64,000 nucleotides of DNA from Pelomonas sp. V22 (GCF_030014915.1 NZ_JAGIXS010000001.1:1116001-1180000); one strand, 5' to 3'; counted from the stretch's first letter, positions 17,779 to 26,699 are shown. Translations and numbers: made by a program. The notes: a model not told the origin generated them from the sequence alone.

Positions 17779-19328
17779 GCGCGACGGCCTCGTTGCGCTG
17801 CGAGATCGCCGTGATCGGTGCCAGCCTCGGCGGTGTGCTGGCCGCCTGGGCTGCCGCCAGCGCCGGCCGCCGTGTCGTGCTGGTGGCCGAACACCCCTGG
17901 CTCGGCGGGCAGATGACGGCCCAAGGCGTGCCGCCCGACGAGCACCGGCTGATCGAGCACGGCGGCGCCAGCCGCAGCTACCAGCAGTTCCGCGCCGCCA
18001 TCCGCGCGCAGTACCTGAACACGCCCGGCTTCGTCGACCGCACGGCAATGACCGAGGGCTGCAACCCGGGCGACGGCTGGGTCAGTCGGCTGTGCTTCGA
18101 GCCGCAGCTGGCGGCCGATTACTTCGAGCGCTTGCTGGCCCCGTTGGTGGACAGCGGCCTGTTGCAGATCCTGCGCGGCGCGGCGCCAGCGGCTGCCCAT
18201 CGCTCAGGCCGGCGCATCGAACTCGTGAGCCTGCGCGATGGCCGCGAGCTGGTCGCCGGCTATTTCCTCGATGCCACCGACACCGGCGCCCTGCTCAAGC
18301 TGGCTGGCCTGCCCTATCGCCTCGGCAAGGAGGCGCGCAGCGAGTTCGGCGAAACACTGGCACCCGAGGTCGCCAACCCGCTGGACCAGCAGCCGGTCAC
18401 CCATGTCATCGCGCTGCGCCGCCATGCGAGGCCAGGGCCGGTGATTGCCGCACCCGTGAGCTACGCCTTCTGGCGCGCTCATCACCTGCCGCACTACGGC
18501 CATGCCCTGCTCAGCGACTGGATTCCGGGCAGCGCGCCGGGCGAGTCGCGCCAGTTCAAGCTGTTCGCTTCCAGCGATCCGCAAGACCCCTGCCTCGACC
18601 TCTGGCGCTACCGCCGCGTCGTGGCCTCGCACCAGTGGCACGACGCGCGCGACGAGGTCTCGCTAATCAACTGGGCCCAGAACGACTATGGCCTGCATCC
18701 GCTGCTCGACGGCCCAGTGCCAGAGGCCGAGGTTGAGGCCGCGGCGCGCGAGCTGTCGCTGTGCCTCTTGCACTGGCTGCAGACCGAGGCGCCGCGCACG
18801 GACGGCGGCCAGGGCCATCCGGAACTGCAGCCCGCGACCGACATGCTCGGCAGCGCCGATGGCCTGGCTCAGCAGGTCTATGTGCGCGAGTCGCGCCGCA
18901 TCGTCGGACTGACCTGCCTCGCACAGCAGGACGTGCAACAGCCGATGCAGCGGACCAACAGCGTCGGCATCGCCTGGTACATGATGGACATGCATCCCAC
19001 CTGCGTCAGCAGCCAGGGCCTGAATGCCCATGTGCAACCTTTCGAGCTGCCGCTGGGCTGCTTCGTTCCGGCCGACTGCGACAACCTGCTGCCTGCCTGC
19101 AAGAACCTTGGCGTAAGCCACCTGGTGAATGCCTGCACCCGGGTCCATCCGGCCGAGTGGCTGATCGGCGAGGTGGCAGGCAGCCTCGCGGCGTTCGCCT
19201 TGCAGCAAGACCTGACCCCGACTCAGATTCATGCCGACGCCGCCAGCGTCGCGCGCTTCCGGGCCCGGCTGACCGAGCAAGGCATACCCCAGCACTGGGA
19301 CGCCAAGCTGCTGGCCCGACTTTCCTGA
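17775..19328 (+). CDS. FAD-dependent oxidoreductase (FAD_oxidored, PF12831-like)
   Basis: A 517-residue flavoprotein. The dinucleotide-binding motif is IAVIGASLGGVLAAWAAA near residue 12, a variant GxSxGG of the usual GxGxxG. The following strand ends in VAEHPWLGGQMTAQGV, characteristic of the family often labelled xanthan-lyase-like FAD oxidoreductase. FLDATDTGALLKLAG (about 170) and the late Cys-containing block LLPACKNLGVSHLVNACTRVHP match the same family. No secretion signal is seen. Members probably oxidise sugars or sugar acids in catabolic operons, but substrates are largely unproven. The operon pairs it tightly (ATGA) with DUF4127, suggesting consecutive steps. Confidence 0.82.
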   Translation: MSATASLRCEIAVIGASLGGVLAAWAAASAGRRVVLVAEHPWLGGQMTAQGVPPDEHRLIEHGGASRSYQQFRAAIRAQYLNTPGFVDRTAMTEGCNPGDGWVSRLCFEPQLAADYFERLLAPLVDSGLLQILRGAAPAAAHRSGRRIELVSLRDGRELVAGYFLDATDTGALLKLAGLPYRLGKEARSEFGETLAPEVANPLDQQPVTHVIALRRHARPGPVIAAPVSYAFWRAHHLPHYGHALLSDWIPGSAPGESRQFKLFASSDPQDPCLDLWRYRRVVASHQWHDARDEVSLINWAQNDYGLHPLLDGPVPEAEVEAAARELSLCLLHWLQTEAPRTDGGQGHPELQPATDMLGSADGLAQQVYVRESRRIVGLTCLAQQDVQQPMQRTNSVGIAWYMMDMHPTCVSSQGLNAHVQPFELPLGCFVPADCDNLLPACKNLGVSHLVNACTRVHPAEWLIGEVAGSLAAFALQQDLTPTQIHADAASVARFRARLTEQGIPQHWDAKLLARLS

Positions 19329-19338
19329 CCCGCACACC

Positions 19339-20448
19339 ATGGCCTCCTCCTTCCTAGAGATTCAGAAGCTGGACAAACGCTTCGGCACGATCCAGACCCT
19401 GCACGGCATTGACCTCAGCGTGGACCAGGGCGAGTTCGTCGTCTTCGTCGGCCCTTCCGGCTGCGGCAAGTCCACCCTGTTGCGCCTGATCGCCGGTCTT
19501 GAAGAAGCCAGCAGCGGCAGCGTGCGCATCGCCGGGCGCGACGTGACCCACGCCGCCCCCAGCAGCCGCTCGGTCGCCATGGTGTTCCAGAGCTATGCGC
19601 TGTACCCGCACATGACGGTGTCCGAGAACCTGAGCTTCGGCATGCGCATGCGCGGCGCGCCCAAGGCCCAGATCGCCGCCAAGCTGGAGCGCGCCATCGA
19701 CATCCTGCAGCTGCGCCCCTACCTGGACCGCAAGCCCGGCCAGCTCTCGGGCGGGCAATGCCAGCGCGTGGCCATCGGCCGGGCCCTGGTGCAGGAGCCG
19801 GACATCTTCTTGTTCGACGAGCCGCTCTCCAATCTCGATGCAGAGCTGCGCCTGCGCATGCGGCTGGAGATTGCGGCCCTGCACCGCGAACTGGGCAAGA
19901 CCATGGTCTACGTCACCCATGATCAGGTCGAGGCCATGACGCTGGCCAGCAAGATCGTGGTGCTGCGGGCCGGGCGCGTAGAGCAGGTGGGCAGCCCGAT
20001 GGCGCTCTATGCCGACCCCTGCAATGAGTTCGTCGGCGGCTTCATCGGCTCACCGGCCATGAACTTCCTGCCGGCACAGCTTGTGGCCGTTGTTGGTCAG
20101 CGGGCCACCGCACGGTTGACCGACGGCAGCGACTGGTCGTTCATGCTCCGCCCCGATGCTGCGGTGACTGTCGGCACGCCCATCCGCCTCGGACTGCGCC
20201 CAGAGCATGCGCAACTGGCCGATGGCGGCCTGGCGGCCGAGCTTCGTCTGGTCGAACGTCTCGGTTCGAGCAGCTACGCCCACCTGAGCCTGAACGGGCA
20301 AAGCCTTTGCGTCGCCGTGCCGGCCATGCTGCCGCTGCAGCCCGGCCAGGTCCTGCATCTGCGCCCGCAGGCCGACTGGCTCTATGCCTTCGACGCCGAA
20401 GGCCGCAGCATCAGCGCCAGCAAGCGCGGACTGACCGCATGCGTCTAA
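19339..20448 (+). CDS. ABC sugar transporter ATPase, UgpC/MalK/MsmK type
   Basis: A 369-residue ATPase. Walker A is GPSGCGKST (about 40), the Q-loop lies in VFQSYALYPHMTV, the signature is LSGGQCQRVAIGRAL, Walker B is DIFLFDEPLSNLDAELR and the switch His is in YVTHDQVEAMTL. The C-terminal OB/TOBE part (about 240-365) marks the MalK subfamily that energises CUT1 permeases. It serves the importer of this operon. It starts 10 bases after the oxidoreductase stop and its 3' end overlaps the aldose epimerase start by 10 bp. Confidence 0.95.
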   Translation: MASSFLEIQKLDKRFGTIQTLHGIDLSVDQGEFVVFVGPSGCGKSTLLRLIAGLEEASSGSVRIAGRDVTHAAPSSRSVAMVFQSYALYPHMTVSENLSFGMRMRGAPKAQIAAKLERAIDILQLRPYLDRKPGQLSGGQCQRVAIGRALVQEPDIFLFDEPLSNLDAELRLRMRLEIAALHRELGKTMVYVTHDQVEAMTLASKIVVLRAGRVEQVGSPMALYADPCNEFVGGFIGSPAMNFLPAQLVAVVGQRATARLTDGSDWSFMLRPDAAVTVGTPIRLGLRPEHAQLADGGLAAELRLVERLGSSSYAHLSLNGQSLCVAVPAMLPLQPGQVLHLRPQADWLYAFDAEGRSISASKRGLTACV

Positions 20449-21302
20449 CGCTGGGCAGGCTCTCGGCGCGCGTTGATGTGCAAGGCGCCGAGCTGCGCAG
20501 CCTGAAGTGCGGCGACGACGAGTACCTGTGGCAGGACGAGGCGCGGGTCTGGCCCCACAGCGCGCCCATCCTGTTTCCCTTCGTCGGGCGACTCAAGGGG
20601 CGTGGCTTCAGGCATGCGGGTCGATTCCATGCCATGCCGATCCACGGCTTCGCGGCGCAGCAGCGCTTCGACTGCCTCGAACGCCGCGACCACCGCCTGC
20701 TGCTGCAGCTCCGCGACAACCTGGCCACCTACGAGGCCTACCCCTTCCGCTTCTGTCTGCAGGTGTGTTTCACGCTGCAGGCCGACGGCCTGCGTGTGGA
20801 CTACGAAATCCGCAACGAAGGCAGCGAGATGCTGCCCTTCACGCTCGGCTCACACCCGGCCTTTGCGCTCGGTGCGGGGCCGCTCGACGCTTGGCAGCTG
20901 TTGTTCGACCAGGCCGAGCTGCCCGAGGTCTATCGCCTGGACGGTGAACTTCTCGCCACCGAACCGGGCCCGTTGCATTTCGAGGCGGCCCAGGCGATCA
21001 GGCTTGGCCCCCGGCTGTTCGACGACGATGCGCTGATCTTCAAACACATCCGCTCACGCAGACTGACGCTTCGCCATCGTGAGCGTGGCACGAGGCTCTG
21101 CCTGCATACCGGCGGCGCACCCCACCTGGGTCTGTGGGCCCGGCCGGCCGCTGCCTATCTGTGCATCGAGCCGTGGTTCGGCGTCGATGAGGATGCGCGG
21201 GCTTCGCTCGAGCTGGCGGAGAAGCCGGGGCTGATCCGCATCGCCGCCGGGCAGCGCTTCGCCACCGGCTACCGGGTCGAACTGGTCGGCACGGTCACCT
21301 AG
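20439..21302 (+). CDS. Aldose 1-epimerase family protein
   Basis: A 287-residue beta-sandwich protein of the galactose mutarotase/YeaD-like type. The start ATG at 20439 lies inside the end of the ATPase gene. Family signs: PILFPFVGRLKGRGF, MPIHGFAAQQRF with the catalytic His, LPFTLGSHPAFAL with the second His, and YLCIEPWFGVDED. These cytoplasmic enzymes interconvert anomers of free sugars, speeding flux after glycosidic release. It is the last gene of the ten-kilobase plus-strand operon; no intrinsic terminator is apparent after it. Confidence 0.85.
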   Translation: MRLTLGRLSARVDVQGAELRSLKCGDDEYLWQDEARVWPHSAPILFPFVGRLKGRGFRHAGRFHAMPIHGFAAQQRFDCLERRDHRLLLQLRDNLATYEAYPFRFCLQVCFTLQADGLRVDYEIRNEGSEMLPFTLGSHPAFALGAGPLDAWQLLFDQAELPEVYRLDGELLATEPGPLHFEAAQAIRLGPRLFDDDALIFKHIRSRRLTLRHRERGTRLCLHTGGAPHLGLWARPAAAYLCIEPWFGVDEDARASLELAEKPGLIRIAAGQRFATGYRVELVGTVT

Positions 21303-21331
21303 GCCGACCCACGCCGGCCCGCCGCGCAAGC

Positions 21332-21367
21332 GCCAGAAGAGCCAGAAGAGCCGGAAGAGCCGGAAGA
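21332..21367. repeat. Four tandem copies of a 9-bp unit
   Basis: GCCAGAAGA (two copies) followed by GCCGGAAGA (two copies), contiguous, just after the aldose epimerase stop. The one-base difference is shared by adjacent copies, as expected from slippage duplication. No coding or regulatory role can be assigned. Confidence 0.7.
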
Positions 21368-21517
21368 GCCGACCAGAAACCAATCCAATTTCAATACATT
21401 CAAGGCCATACTTAGGCCAATTTCATTCCATTGACTGAATTGCCCGCGAGGCTGTCACACTGGCCCGTCGCAAAGAATACTGAAATAGCAACGGATCACC
21501 CTGCTTCGGGATTTCCT

Positions 21518-21552
21518 GGGGTCTCAATAATGGTACGTTTATGGTCTACTTT
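21518..21552. promoter_or_regulatory. Candidate GntR-type operator before the second TonB receptor
   Basis: GGGTCT (about 21519), TGGTAC (21531) and TGGTCT (21542) appear in series; the last two start exactly 11 bp apart. AATGGTAC and the flanking TGGTC spacing are the same as in the reverse complement of the array at 9995-10022. A further pair of AGGCCA elements, also 11 bp apart, is at 21403 and 21414. The rest of the 309-base intergenic region is AT-richer than its surroundings and shows no gene. Confidence 0.45.
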
Positions 21553-21611
21553 ATTTCAGGCCAATAACACGAGTGCTGGGCCACGCTTGAACAACCATGG
21601 AGAGACACGGA

Positions 21612-24512
21612 ATGAAGTTTCAGCCCCATTGCATCAGCCAAGCCATCTGCCTGATGGGACTCATCCTGACGGCGCAAACAGCCCAGGCTCAGCAGCCCCC
21701 CGCGACGAAGAAGGAAGACGACAAGAGCAAGCTGGAGCAGGTGGTCGTCACCGGCATCCGTGCCTCGCTGCAAAAGTCGCTTGAAACCAAGCGCGACGCC
21801 GACACCAACATCGAGGTCGTCACCGCAGAAGACGTGGGCAAGATGCCCGACAAGAACATTGCCGATGCGCTGTCGCGCCTGCCTGGCGTGAACGTGCAGT
21901 ACGGCGGCGCGCTGGCCATGGACGAGGCAGAACGCATCGCCATTCGCGGCACCAGCCCCAACCTCAACCTGGTGACCATCAACGGCCACGCGCTTTCCTC
22001 GGGCGACTGGCACGTGGGCGACCAGGGCAGCAGCGGTCGCAGCGTGGGCTTCGGCCTGATGCCCTCGCAGCTGATCGGCCAGTCCATCGTCTACAAGACC
22101 CAGCGCGCCGACATCACCGAAGGCGGCATCGCCGGCACGGTGGACATCATCACGCGCAAGCCGCTGGACTTCCGCAAGCAGCTCAGTGGCGAGGTGGCCG
22201 TGGGCGCCGTCTACGCTTCGCTGCCTGAAAAGACCGATCCGCAGCTCTCCGGCCTGCTGGCCTGGAAGAACAACGACAACACCTTCGGCGTGCTGGCCCA
22301 GCTCTTCAAGGAAGACCGCCACCTGCGCCGCGATGGTCAGGAAACCTTCAGCTTCGGCGTGATCACGGCCGCCCAGGCCACGGCCTCGGGGAACGCCGCG
22401 CTGGCTGGCAAGCGCATGCCGGGCAGCCTGAACTCGGCCCTGTTCGAGGGCGTGCGCAAGCGCAGCGGCGGCTACGTTGGCCTGCAGTTCAAGCCCAGCA
22501 AGCAGCTGGAAGCCAACCTCAGCGCCTTCCGCGCCGAACTCAAGGCCGACAACTACAACAGCTCGGCCTTCGCCCTGCCAACCGGCCTGGTCGGTGCCGG
22601 CTGGCTGATCAAGGACGCCAAGGTCGACGGCGATGTGATCACCAGCGCCAAGCTTGAACGGCCGACCACGCTGAGCCCCAACCAGCGCATCGGCGGCTTC
22701 GAGTTCGACCACAACGTGCGCGAAGGCGCCAAGTCGCTCAGCTCCTTCTACGACCTGGACCTGAAGTTCGAGGCCAACGACGCACTCACGCTGCGCGCGC
22801 GCGCCGGCTACACCGAGGGCCGCGGCAAGACGAACTCGCAGCCCAGCCTGACCTTCGTGCTGGTCAATCCGAACATGTCGTACAACATCAATACGACGCG
22901 TCCGACCGACTATGCGATGTACAGCTCGGTGGACGGAAAGCCCATCGACATGAGCAAGCCTTCGAGCTACTCACAGGCCAGCAATACCGGCGCGGCCGTG
23001 GATTCCAGCGACAAGGAGAGCTATCTGCACCTGGATGCCGACTACCGGCCGGGGCATTCGGTCATCACGGCCATCAAGTGGGGCGGTCGTTTCTCCAAGC
23101 ACACCCGCACCTACGACGTGATCGCCCCCCGCTGGAACGCCCAGGATCTGGCCAGCGGCCTGCCGGCTTCGCCCTCGCCCTTCATCTCGGTCGGCAACTT
23201 CTCGCTCGTCAATGCCGGCAACCTGCCGGTCTATCCGGGCACGGTCCTGCCCACGACGCCCAACATCGTGCCCAATGGCGCGCTACCGGCGCCGGCCACC
23301 ACCTATCCCGCCAACTGGGGCGGCGGACTGGATGCCAACTTCCCGCGCAACCTGTTCCGCTACGACGCCTCGCAGATCCAGGCCTTCGCCAACCAGTACG
23401 TCAACTGGGACCCGGTCGCCGGCAAGACCTGGACCAGCGGCTACAAAGTCGAGGAAGCGAACGAGGCGCTCTACCTGATGAGCGACTTCGAGCTGAGCAA
23501 CGCCATCAGCGGCAATGCCGGCGTGCGCGCCGCCTTCACCAAGGTGGATTCGCTTTCCTACCAGGCGCTGCCCAATGGCACGGCGGCCGGCCAATGCGTG
23601 CCCACGCTGCCTTGCTCGGTGCCGGGCGCCATCGTGGGCTCGCGCTTCGCCACCTACCTCCCGCAGCTGGTGACCACGCGCCACAACGCCCTGCTGCCGA
23701 GCCTAAACCTGCGCTGGCAGCTAGACCGCAGCCTGATCGCGCGGGCCTCGGCATCGCGCAGCCTGGGTCGCCCCAACTACAACGAGCTGGCCGGTGCAAT
23801 CTCGCTCAACAACACCCTGCTGACTGGCTCGTCCGGCAACCCGCTGCTCAAGCCGGTGACCGCCACAAACGTCGACGCAACCCTGGCCTGGTACTTTGCG
23901 CCCCGTGCCTACATCTCGGGCGGCGTGTTCTCGCAGAACCTGCAGAACTATGTGAAGACCGGCACCTCCAAGGTCGATTTCTTCAACACCAGCACGAATG
24001 CCATCAGCACCTATGACGTGTCCTCGCGCATCGGCGTCAAGGGCCAGCTGAAGGGCGCCGAGCTCGCGCTCGAGATGCCGGTGGGAGGCGGCTTCGGGTT
24101 CGGAAGCAACGCGACCTACGTGAAGTCCAAGGACCAGGATGGCGTCGAGATGCTGGGGACCTCGAAGTGGACCTACAACCTGCGCGGCTTCTATGAGGAC
24201 GACAAGTTCAGCGCCAGCCTGGCCTGGAACTACCGCACCGACTACTCGATCGGCTTCATCGGCAACGGCACCAATGTGCCCCTGACCAGCGGAGGCGTGG
24301 TGACCCAGGTCAATGGCCTGCACTACTACAAGGGCGCCGGCAGCTTGTCGGCCTCGATCGGCTATCGCTTCAGCAAGGAGATCAGCATCCATCTGGATGG
24401 CAACAACCTGACTAACCCGGTGCGCCACACCTTCTTCGTGACCGAGAACGCGCCGGGCTACTGGCATGAGAGCGGCCGCCAGTTCTTCCTGAACCTGCGC
24501 GCCAAGTTCTGA
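21612..24512 (+). CDS. TonB-dependent receptor, large carbohydrate-type (TIGR01782-like)
   Basis: A 966-residue outer-membrane receptor. The start ATG at 21612 has GGAGAG about ten bases upstream; an in-frame ATG at 21597 would destroy that spacing. The signal peptide ends at AQAQQ. The plug has VVVTGIRASLQKSLETKRDA, DVGKMPDKNIADALSRLPGV and ITEGGIAGTVDIITRKPLDF, the hallmark of the Xanthomonas/Caulobacter family of glycan receptors. The barrel ends FLNLRAKF. It carries its own terminator and a likely regulated promoter region. It probably brings the oligosaccharide into the periplasm for the binding protein. The ligand itself cannot be read. Confidence 0.93.
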   Translation: MKFQPHCISQAICLMGLILTAQTAQAQQPPATKKEDDKSKLEQVVVTGIRASLQKSLETKRDADTNIEVVTAEDVGKMPDKNIADALSRLPGVNVQYGGALAMDEAERIAIRGTSPNLNLVTINGHALSSGDWHVGDQGSSGRSVGFGLMPSQLIGQSIVYKTQRADITEGGIAGTVDIITRKPLDFRKQLSGEVAVGAVYASLPEKTDPQLSGLLAWKNNDNTFGVLAQLFKEDRHLRRDGQETFSFGVITAAQATASGNAALAGKRMPGSLNSALFEGVRKRSGGYVGLQFKPSKQLEANLSAFRAELKADNYNSSAFALPTGLVGAGWLIKDAKVDGDVITSAKLERPTTLSPNQRIGGFEFDHNVREGAKSLSSFYDLDLKFEANDALTLRARAGYTEGRGKTNSQPSLTFVLVNPNMSYNINTTRPTDYAMYSSVDGKPIDMSKPSSYSQASNTGAAVDSSDKESYLHLDADYRPGHSVITAIKWGGRFSKHTRTYDVIAPRWNAQDLASGLPASPSPFISVGNFSLVNAGNLPVYPGTVLPTTPNIVPNGALPAPATTYPANWGGGLDANFPRNLFRYDASQIQAFANQYVNWDPVAGKTWTSGYKVEEANEALYLMSDFELSNAISGNAGVRAAFTKVDSLSYQALPNGTAAGQCVPTLPCSVPGAIVGSRFATYLPQLVTTRHNALLPSLNLRWQLDRSLIARASASRSLGRPNYNELAGAISLNNTLLTGSSGNPLLKPVTATNVDATLAWYFAPRAYISGGVFSQNLQNYVKTGTSKVDFFNTSTNAISTYDVSSRIGVKGQLKGAELALEMPVGGGFGFGSNATYVKSKDQDGVEMLGTSKWTYNLRGFYEDDKFSASLAWNYRTDYSIGFIGNGTNVPLTSGGVVTQVNGLHYYKGAGSLSASIGYRFSKEISIHLDGNNLTNPVRHTFFVTENAPGYWHESGRQFFLNLRAKF

Positions 24513-24543
24513 AAACCATCCGCAGCATTCCTGGGGACTTGAT

Positions 24544-24568
24544 GCGGGGCCACGTGCCCCGCTTTTTT
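24544..24568 (+). terminator. Intrinsic terminator after the TonB receptor
   Basis: A seven-pair stem GCGGGGC/GCCCCGC around CACGT, followed by six T residues, 31 bases after the receptor stop. It should end most receptor transcripts before the GHL10 gene. Confidence 0.9.
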
Positions 24569-24604
24569 GATCCTGGCATGCTGCACGCCCAACCCTGCAA
24601 CATC

Positions 24605-25762
24605 ATGCGCTTCACTCGACGTCTCCTCACCGCCTGCATGGCCCTTGCCACGGCCGCGCAGGCCGCTCCGGATTGCCCCGCCACGACACAGGCCGGCATC
24701 GCGCCCGCGCCCCTTCGATCGACCCCAAGCCCGCAGCGCGGCGTGTGGATCGCCACGCCCGAGCACACCCACTTCTTCGACTCGAAGGCAGAGATGGAGC
24801 GGCAGTTGGCGGAATTCCAGCGCCTGGGCATCAACACGATCTACACAGCGATGTGGAACCAGGGCCGCACGCTCTATCCGAGCGCCGTGATGCATCGCCT
24901 CACCGGCATCACCATCAGCGAGAGAGTCCGCGGCCGTGATCCCCTGCAGGAACTGATCGAGGCCGCACGCGGCAAGGGCATGAAGGTCTACGCCTGGTTC
25001 GAGTTCGGTTTCGTCAGCGACTTCAAGGGCGGCCCCGGCGCCGAAATCATCAAGGCCAGGCCCCACTGGGCGGCCCTCGACAAGCAGGGCAAGCCGGTCG
25101 AAAAGAACGGCTTCCGCTGGATGAATGCGCTAGATCGGGAAGTCCAGGACTTCGTGCTCAGCGTCATCATGGAAGCGGTGCAGCGCTACGACATCGACGG
25201 CATCCAGGGCGACGACCGCCTGCCGGCCATGGCCACGGAAGGCGGCTACAACCCCGAGACGGTGGCCCGCTACCAGCGTGAGCACGGCGGCAAGGCGCCG
25301 CCCGATGACGCCAAGGATCCACATTGGCTGGCCTGGCGTGCCGCCCAGCTCAACGGCTTCATGGAGCGGCTGCACAAGGCCGTGAAGTCAGCCCGGCCAA
25401 GCATGCAGATCAGCATGTCGCCCAGCCCCTACCCGTGGGGCTATGAGGAGTACCTGCAAGACTGGCCCACCTGGATGAAGCGAGGCTGGGTGGACAGCCT
25501 GTCACCGCAGCTCTACCGCTACAACATCGAAGGCTACCAGCAAGAGTTGCGCAAGCTGGCGCGTGAGCAACTCTGCCCCGAGCAGCGGCAGAAGGTCTTC
25601 CCGGGGCTGCTGCTGGCGCTGGGCCGCGACTACGTCGCGCCCCCCGAACTGCTGCAACAGATGATCGAAGAGAATCGGCGCGAAGGCATTCTGGGCGAGG
25701 TGTTCTTCCACAGCGAAGGCCTCTTGCCTCGACGCGAGCTGCTAGAGAAGTTGTATCGCTAG
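24605..25762 (+). CDS. Secreted GHL10 (YddW/PF02638-like) glycoside hydrolase-like protein
   Basis: A 385-residue protein with a signal peptide ending near AAQAAPDCP. The fold signature of the GHL10 group is clear: RGVWIATPEHTHFF, LAEFQRLGINTIYTAMWNQG, MKVYAWFEFGF, the DIDGIQGDDRLP block with acidic residues on a barrel strand, and ISMSPSPYPWGY. Relatives act on cell-wall or surface polysaccharides. The start at 24605 is chosen because longer frames run across the upstream terminator. Its ribosome site is poor and it has only 36 bases after the terminator, so expression may depend on read-through. It probably cuts the glycan outside the cytoplasm. Confidence 0.8.
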   Translation: MRFTRRLLTACMALATAAQAAPDCPATTQAGIAPAPLRSTPSPQRGVWIATPEHTHFFDSKAEMERQLAEFQRLGINTIYTAMWNQGRTLYPSAVMHRLTGITISERVRGRDPLQELIEAARGKGMKVYAWFEFGFVSDFKGGPGAEIIKARPHWAALDKQGKPVEKNGFRWMNALDREVQDFVLSVIMEAVQRYDIDGIQGDDRLPAMATEGGYNPETVARYQREHGGKAPPDDAKDPHWLAWRAAQLNGFMERLHKAVKSARPSMQISMSPSPYPWGYEEYLQDWPTWMKRGWVDSLSPQLYRYNIEGYQQELRKLAREQLCPEQRQKVFPGLLLALGRDYVAPPELLQQMIEENRREGILGEVFFHSEGLLPRRELLEKLYR

Positions 25763-25873
25763 GGTCGTCGCCGGTGTCCGATGCCGCAGGCCACAGCCGC
25801 AAGCATGGAGGAGCCCCGCCCCTCGCGCTGGCGGCCGCATTCCGGCAGGGGGGCTTGCTACCATGGCCGGGCG

Positions 25874-26554
25874 ATGCGCGCCCTTTCCTGCACCTTCCTC
25901 GTTTGCGCCTTGCTGCCGGCGATGGCGGCTGCGAAGGCGCCCCTCAAGGTCGCCTTGTTCGACGTTGCCCCGTATGTCATCACGCGCCCCGACGAGGCTC
26001 CTTCTGGGCCCTACGTGCAACTGGCGCAAGACCTGGTGCATCAGGCCGGCCTGCAAGTCAGCTTCCGCATCATGCCGTTTGCTCGGATCGCGGGCAGCCT
26101 GGCAAGCGGTGAAGCCGACCTGACGATAGGCTTCTCGACCGAAGCGGTGGACAAGGTGGCCCAAGACCTGGGTACCGTGCTGGTCGTCGATTCCTTGGTG
26201 GTGACCAGCACAAAGAAGCCTGCGAGAACTGTGGCCGAGTTGTCCAATCATTTGATTGGTCGCGCCCGCGGCGGCTGCCAGGATCTGGCCAAGCTCCCGC
26301 GTCAGCGCCCCGAACTGGTGGACGTGATCGGCTTCTCGAACGGCATGCGCATGCTCGCCTTGGGCCGCCTGGACGGCCTGCGCCTGACCCGCGAAGTGCT
26401 GGACCACTATGCACGCGAGACCGGCATCGCACGATCCGAGCTGGGCCCAGAAATCGTGCTCGGCAAGCGTCGGGTCGACCTCTTTGCCCGGCGCGATCTG
26501 GACCCCAAGGTCGCTGAGAAAATCCGCGCCACGCTGAGCAGGGCCGGGCGGTGA
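25874..26554 (+). CDS. Small periplasmic solute-binding protein (family 3-like)
   Basis: A 226-residue protein with a short leader (MRALSCTFLVCALLPAMAAA). The body resembles bacterial extracellular solute-binding family 3: LKVALFDVAPYVI near the N-terminus, VSFRIMPFARIAGSLASGEADLTIGF in the middle. It has no transporter genes beside it, so it could be an orphan binding protein or a sensor accessory. It is the last chromosomal gene before the integrated element, and its transcript would meet the hairpin at 26601-26633. Confidence 0.7.
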   Translation: MRALSCTFLVCALLPAMAAAKAPLKVALFDVAPYVITRPDEAPSGPYVQLAQDLVHQAGLQVSFRIMPFARIAGSLASGEADLTIGFSTEAVDKVAQDLGTVLVVDSLVVTSTKKPARTVAELSNHLIGRARGGCQDLAKLPRQRPELVDVIGFSNGMRMLALGRLDGLRLTREVLDHYARETGIARSELGPEIVLGKRRVDLFARRDLDPKVAEKIRATLSRAGR

Positions 26555-26600
26555 TTGTTTGCGGCCACCGCCAGCCTCCATAGGCTGAAGCCAAAAGGAG

Positions 26601-26633
26601 AAAAGGGTCAGCAACTTTCGTTGCTGACCCTTT
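26601..26633 (-). terminator. Terminator hairpin outside attL (probable original tRNA-Pro terminator)
   Basis: On the minus strand AAAGGGTCAGCAAC, a GAAA tetraloop and GTTGCTGACCCTTTT form a 14-pair stem followed by TTTTCTCCTTTT. It lies immediately beyond the attL copy of the tRNA 3' end, in the position where the intact tRNA gene would have been terminated before integration. It could also act weakly on the plus strand for the preceding gene. Confidence 0.8.
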
Positions 26634-26636
26634 GGC

Positions 26637-26699
26637 TTCTCGCTATTCAGTGGTCGGGACGGCGGGATTCGAACTCGCTACCCCTTGCACCCCATGCAA
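26637..26699. repeat. attL: truncated copy of tRNA-Pro 3' end
   Basis: A 63-bp block identical, except at 26679 (T instead of G), to 32411-32473. It comprises tRNA-Pro nucleotides 29 to 77 and 14 bases downstream of the tRNA. Beyond 26699 the similarity stops, so this is a pseudo-tRNA end made by integration, not a functional tRNA. Confidence 0.92.

Noticed and set aside
26637-26699. A second tRNA-Pro gene
   Set aside because: Only the 3' 49 nucleotides are present and the D arm and 5' acceptor are missing; it is the attL copy.
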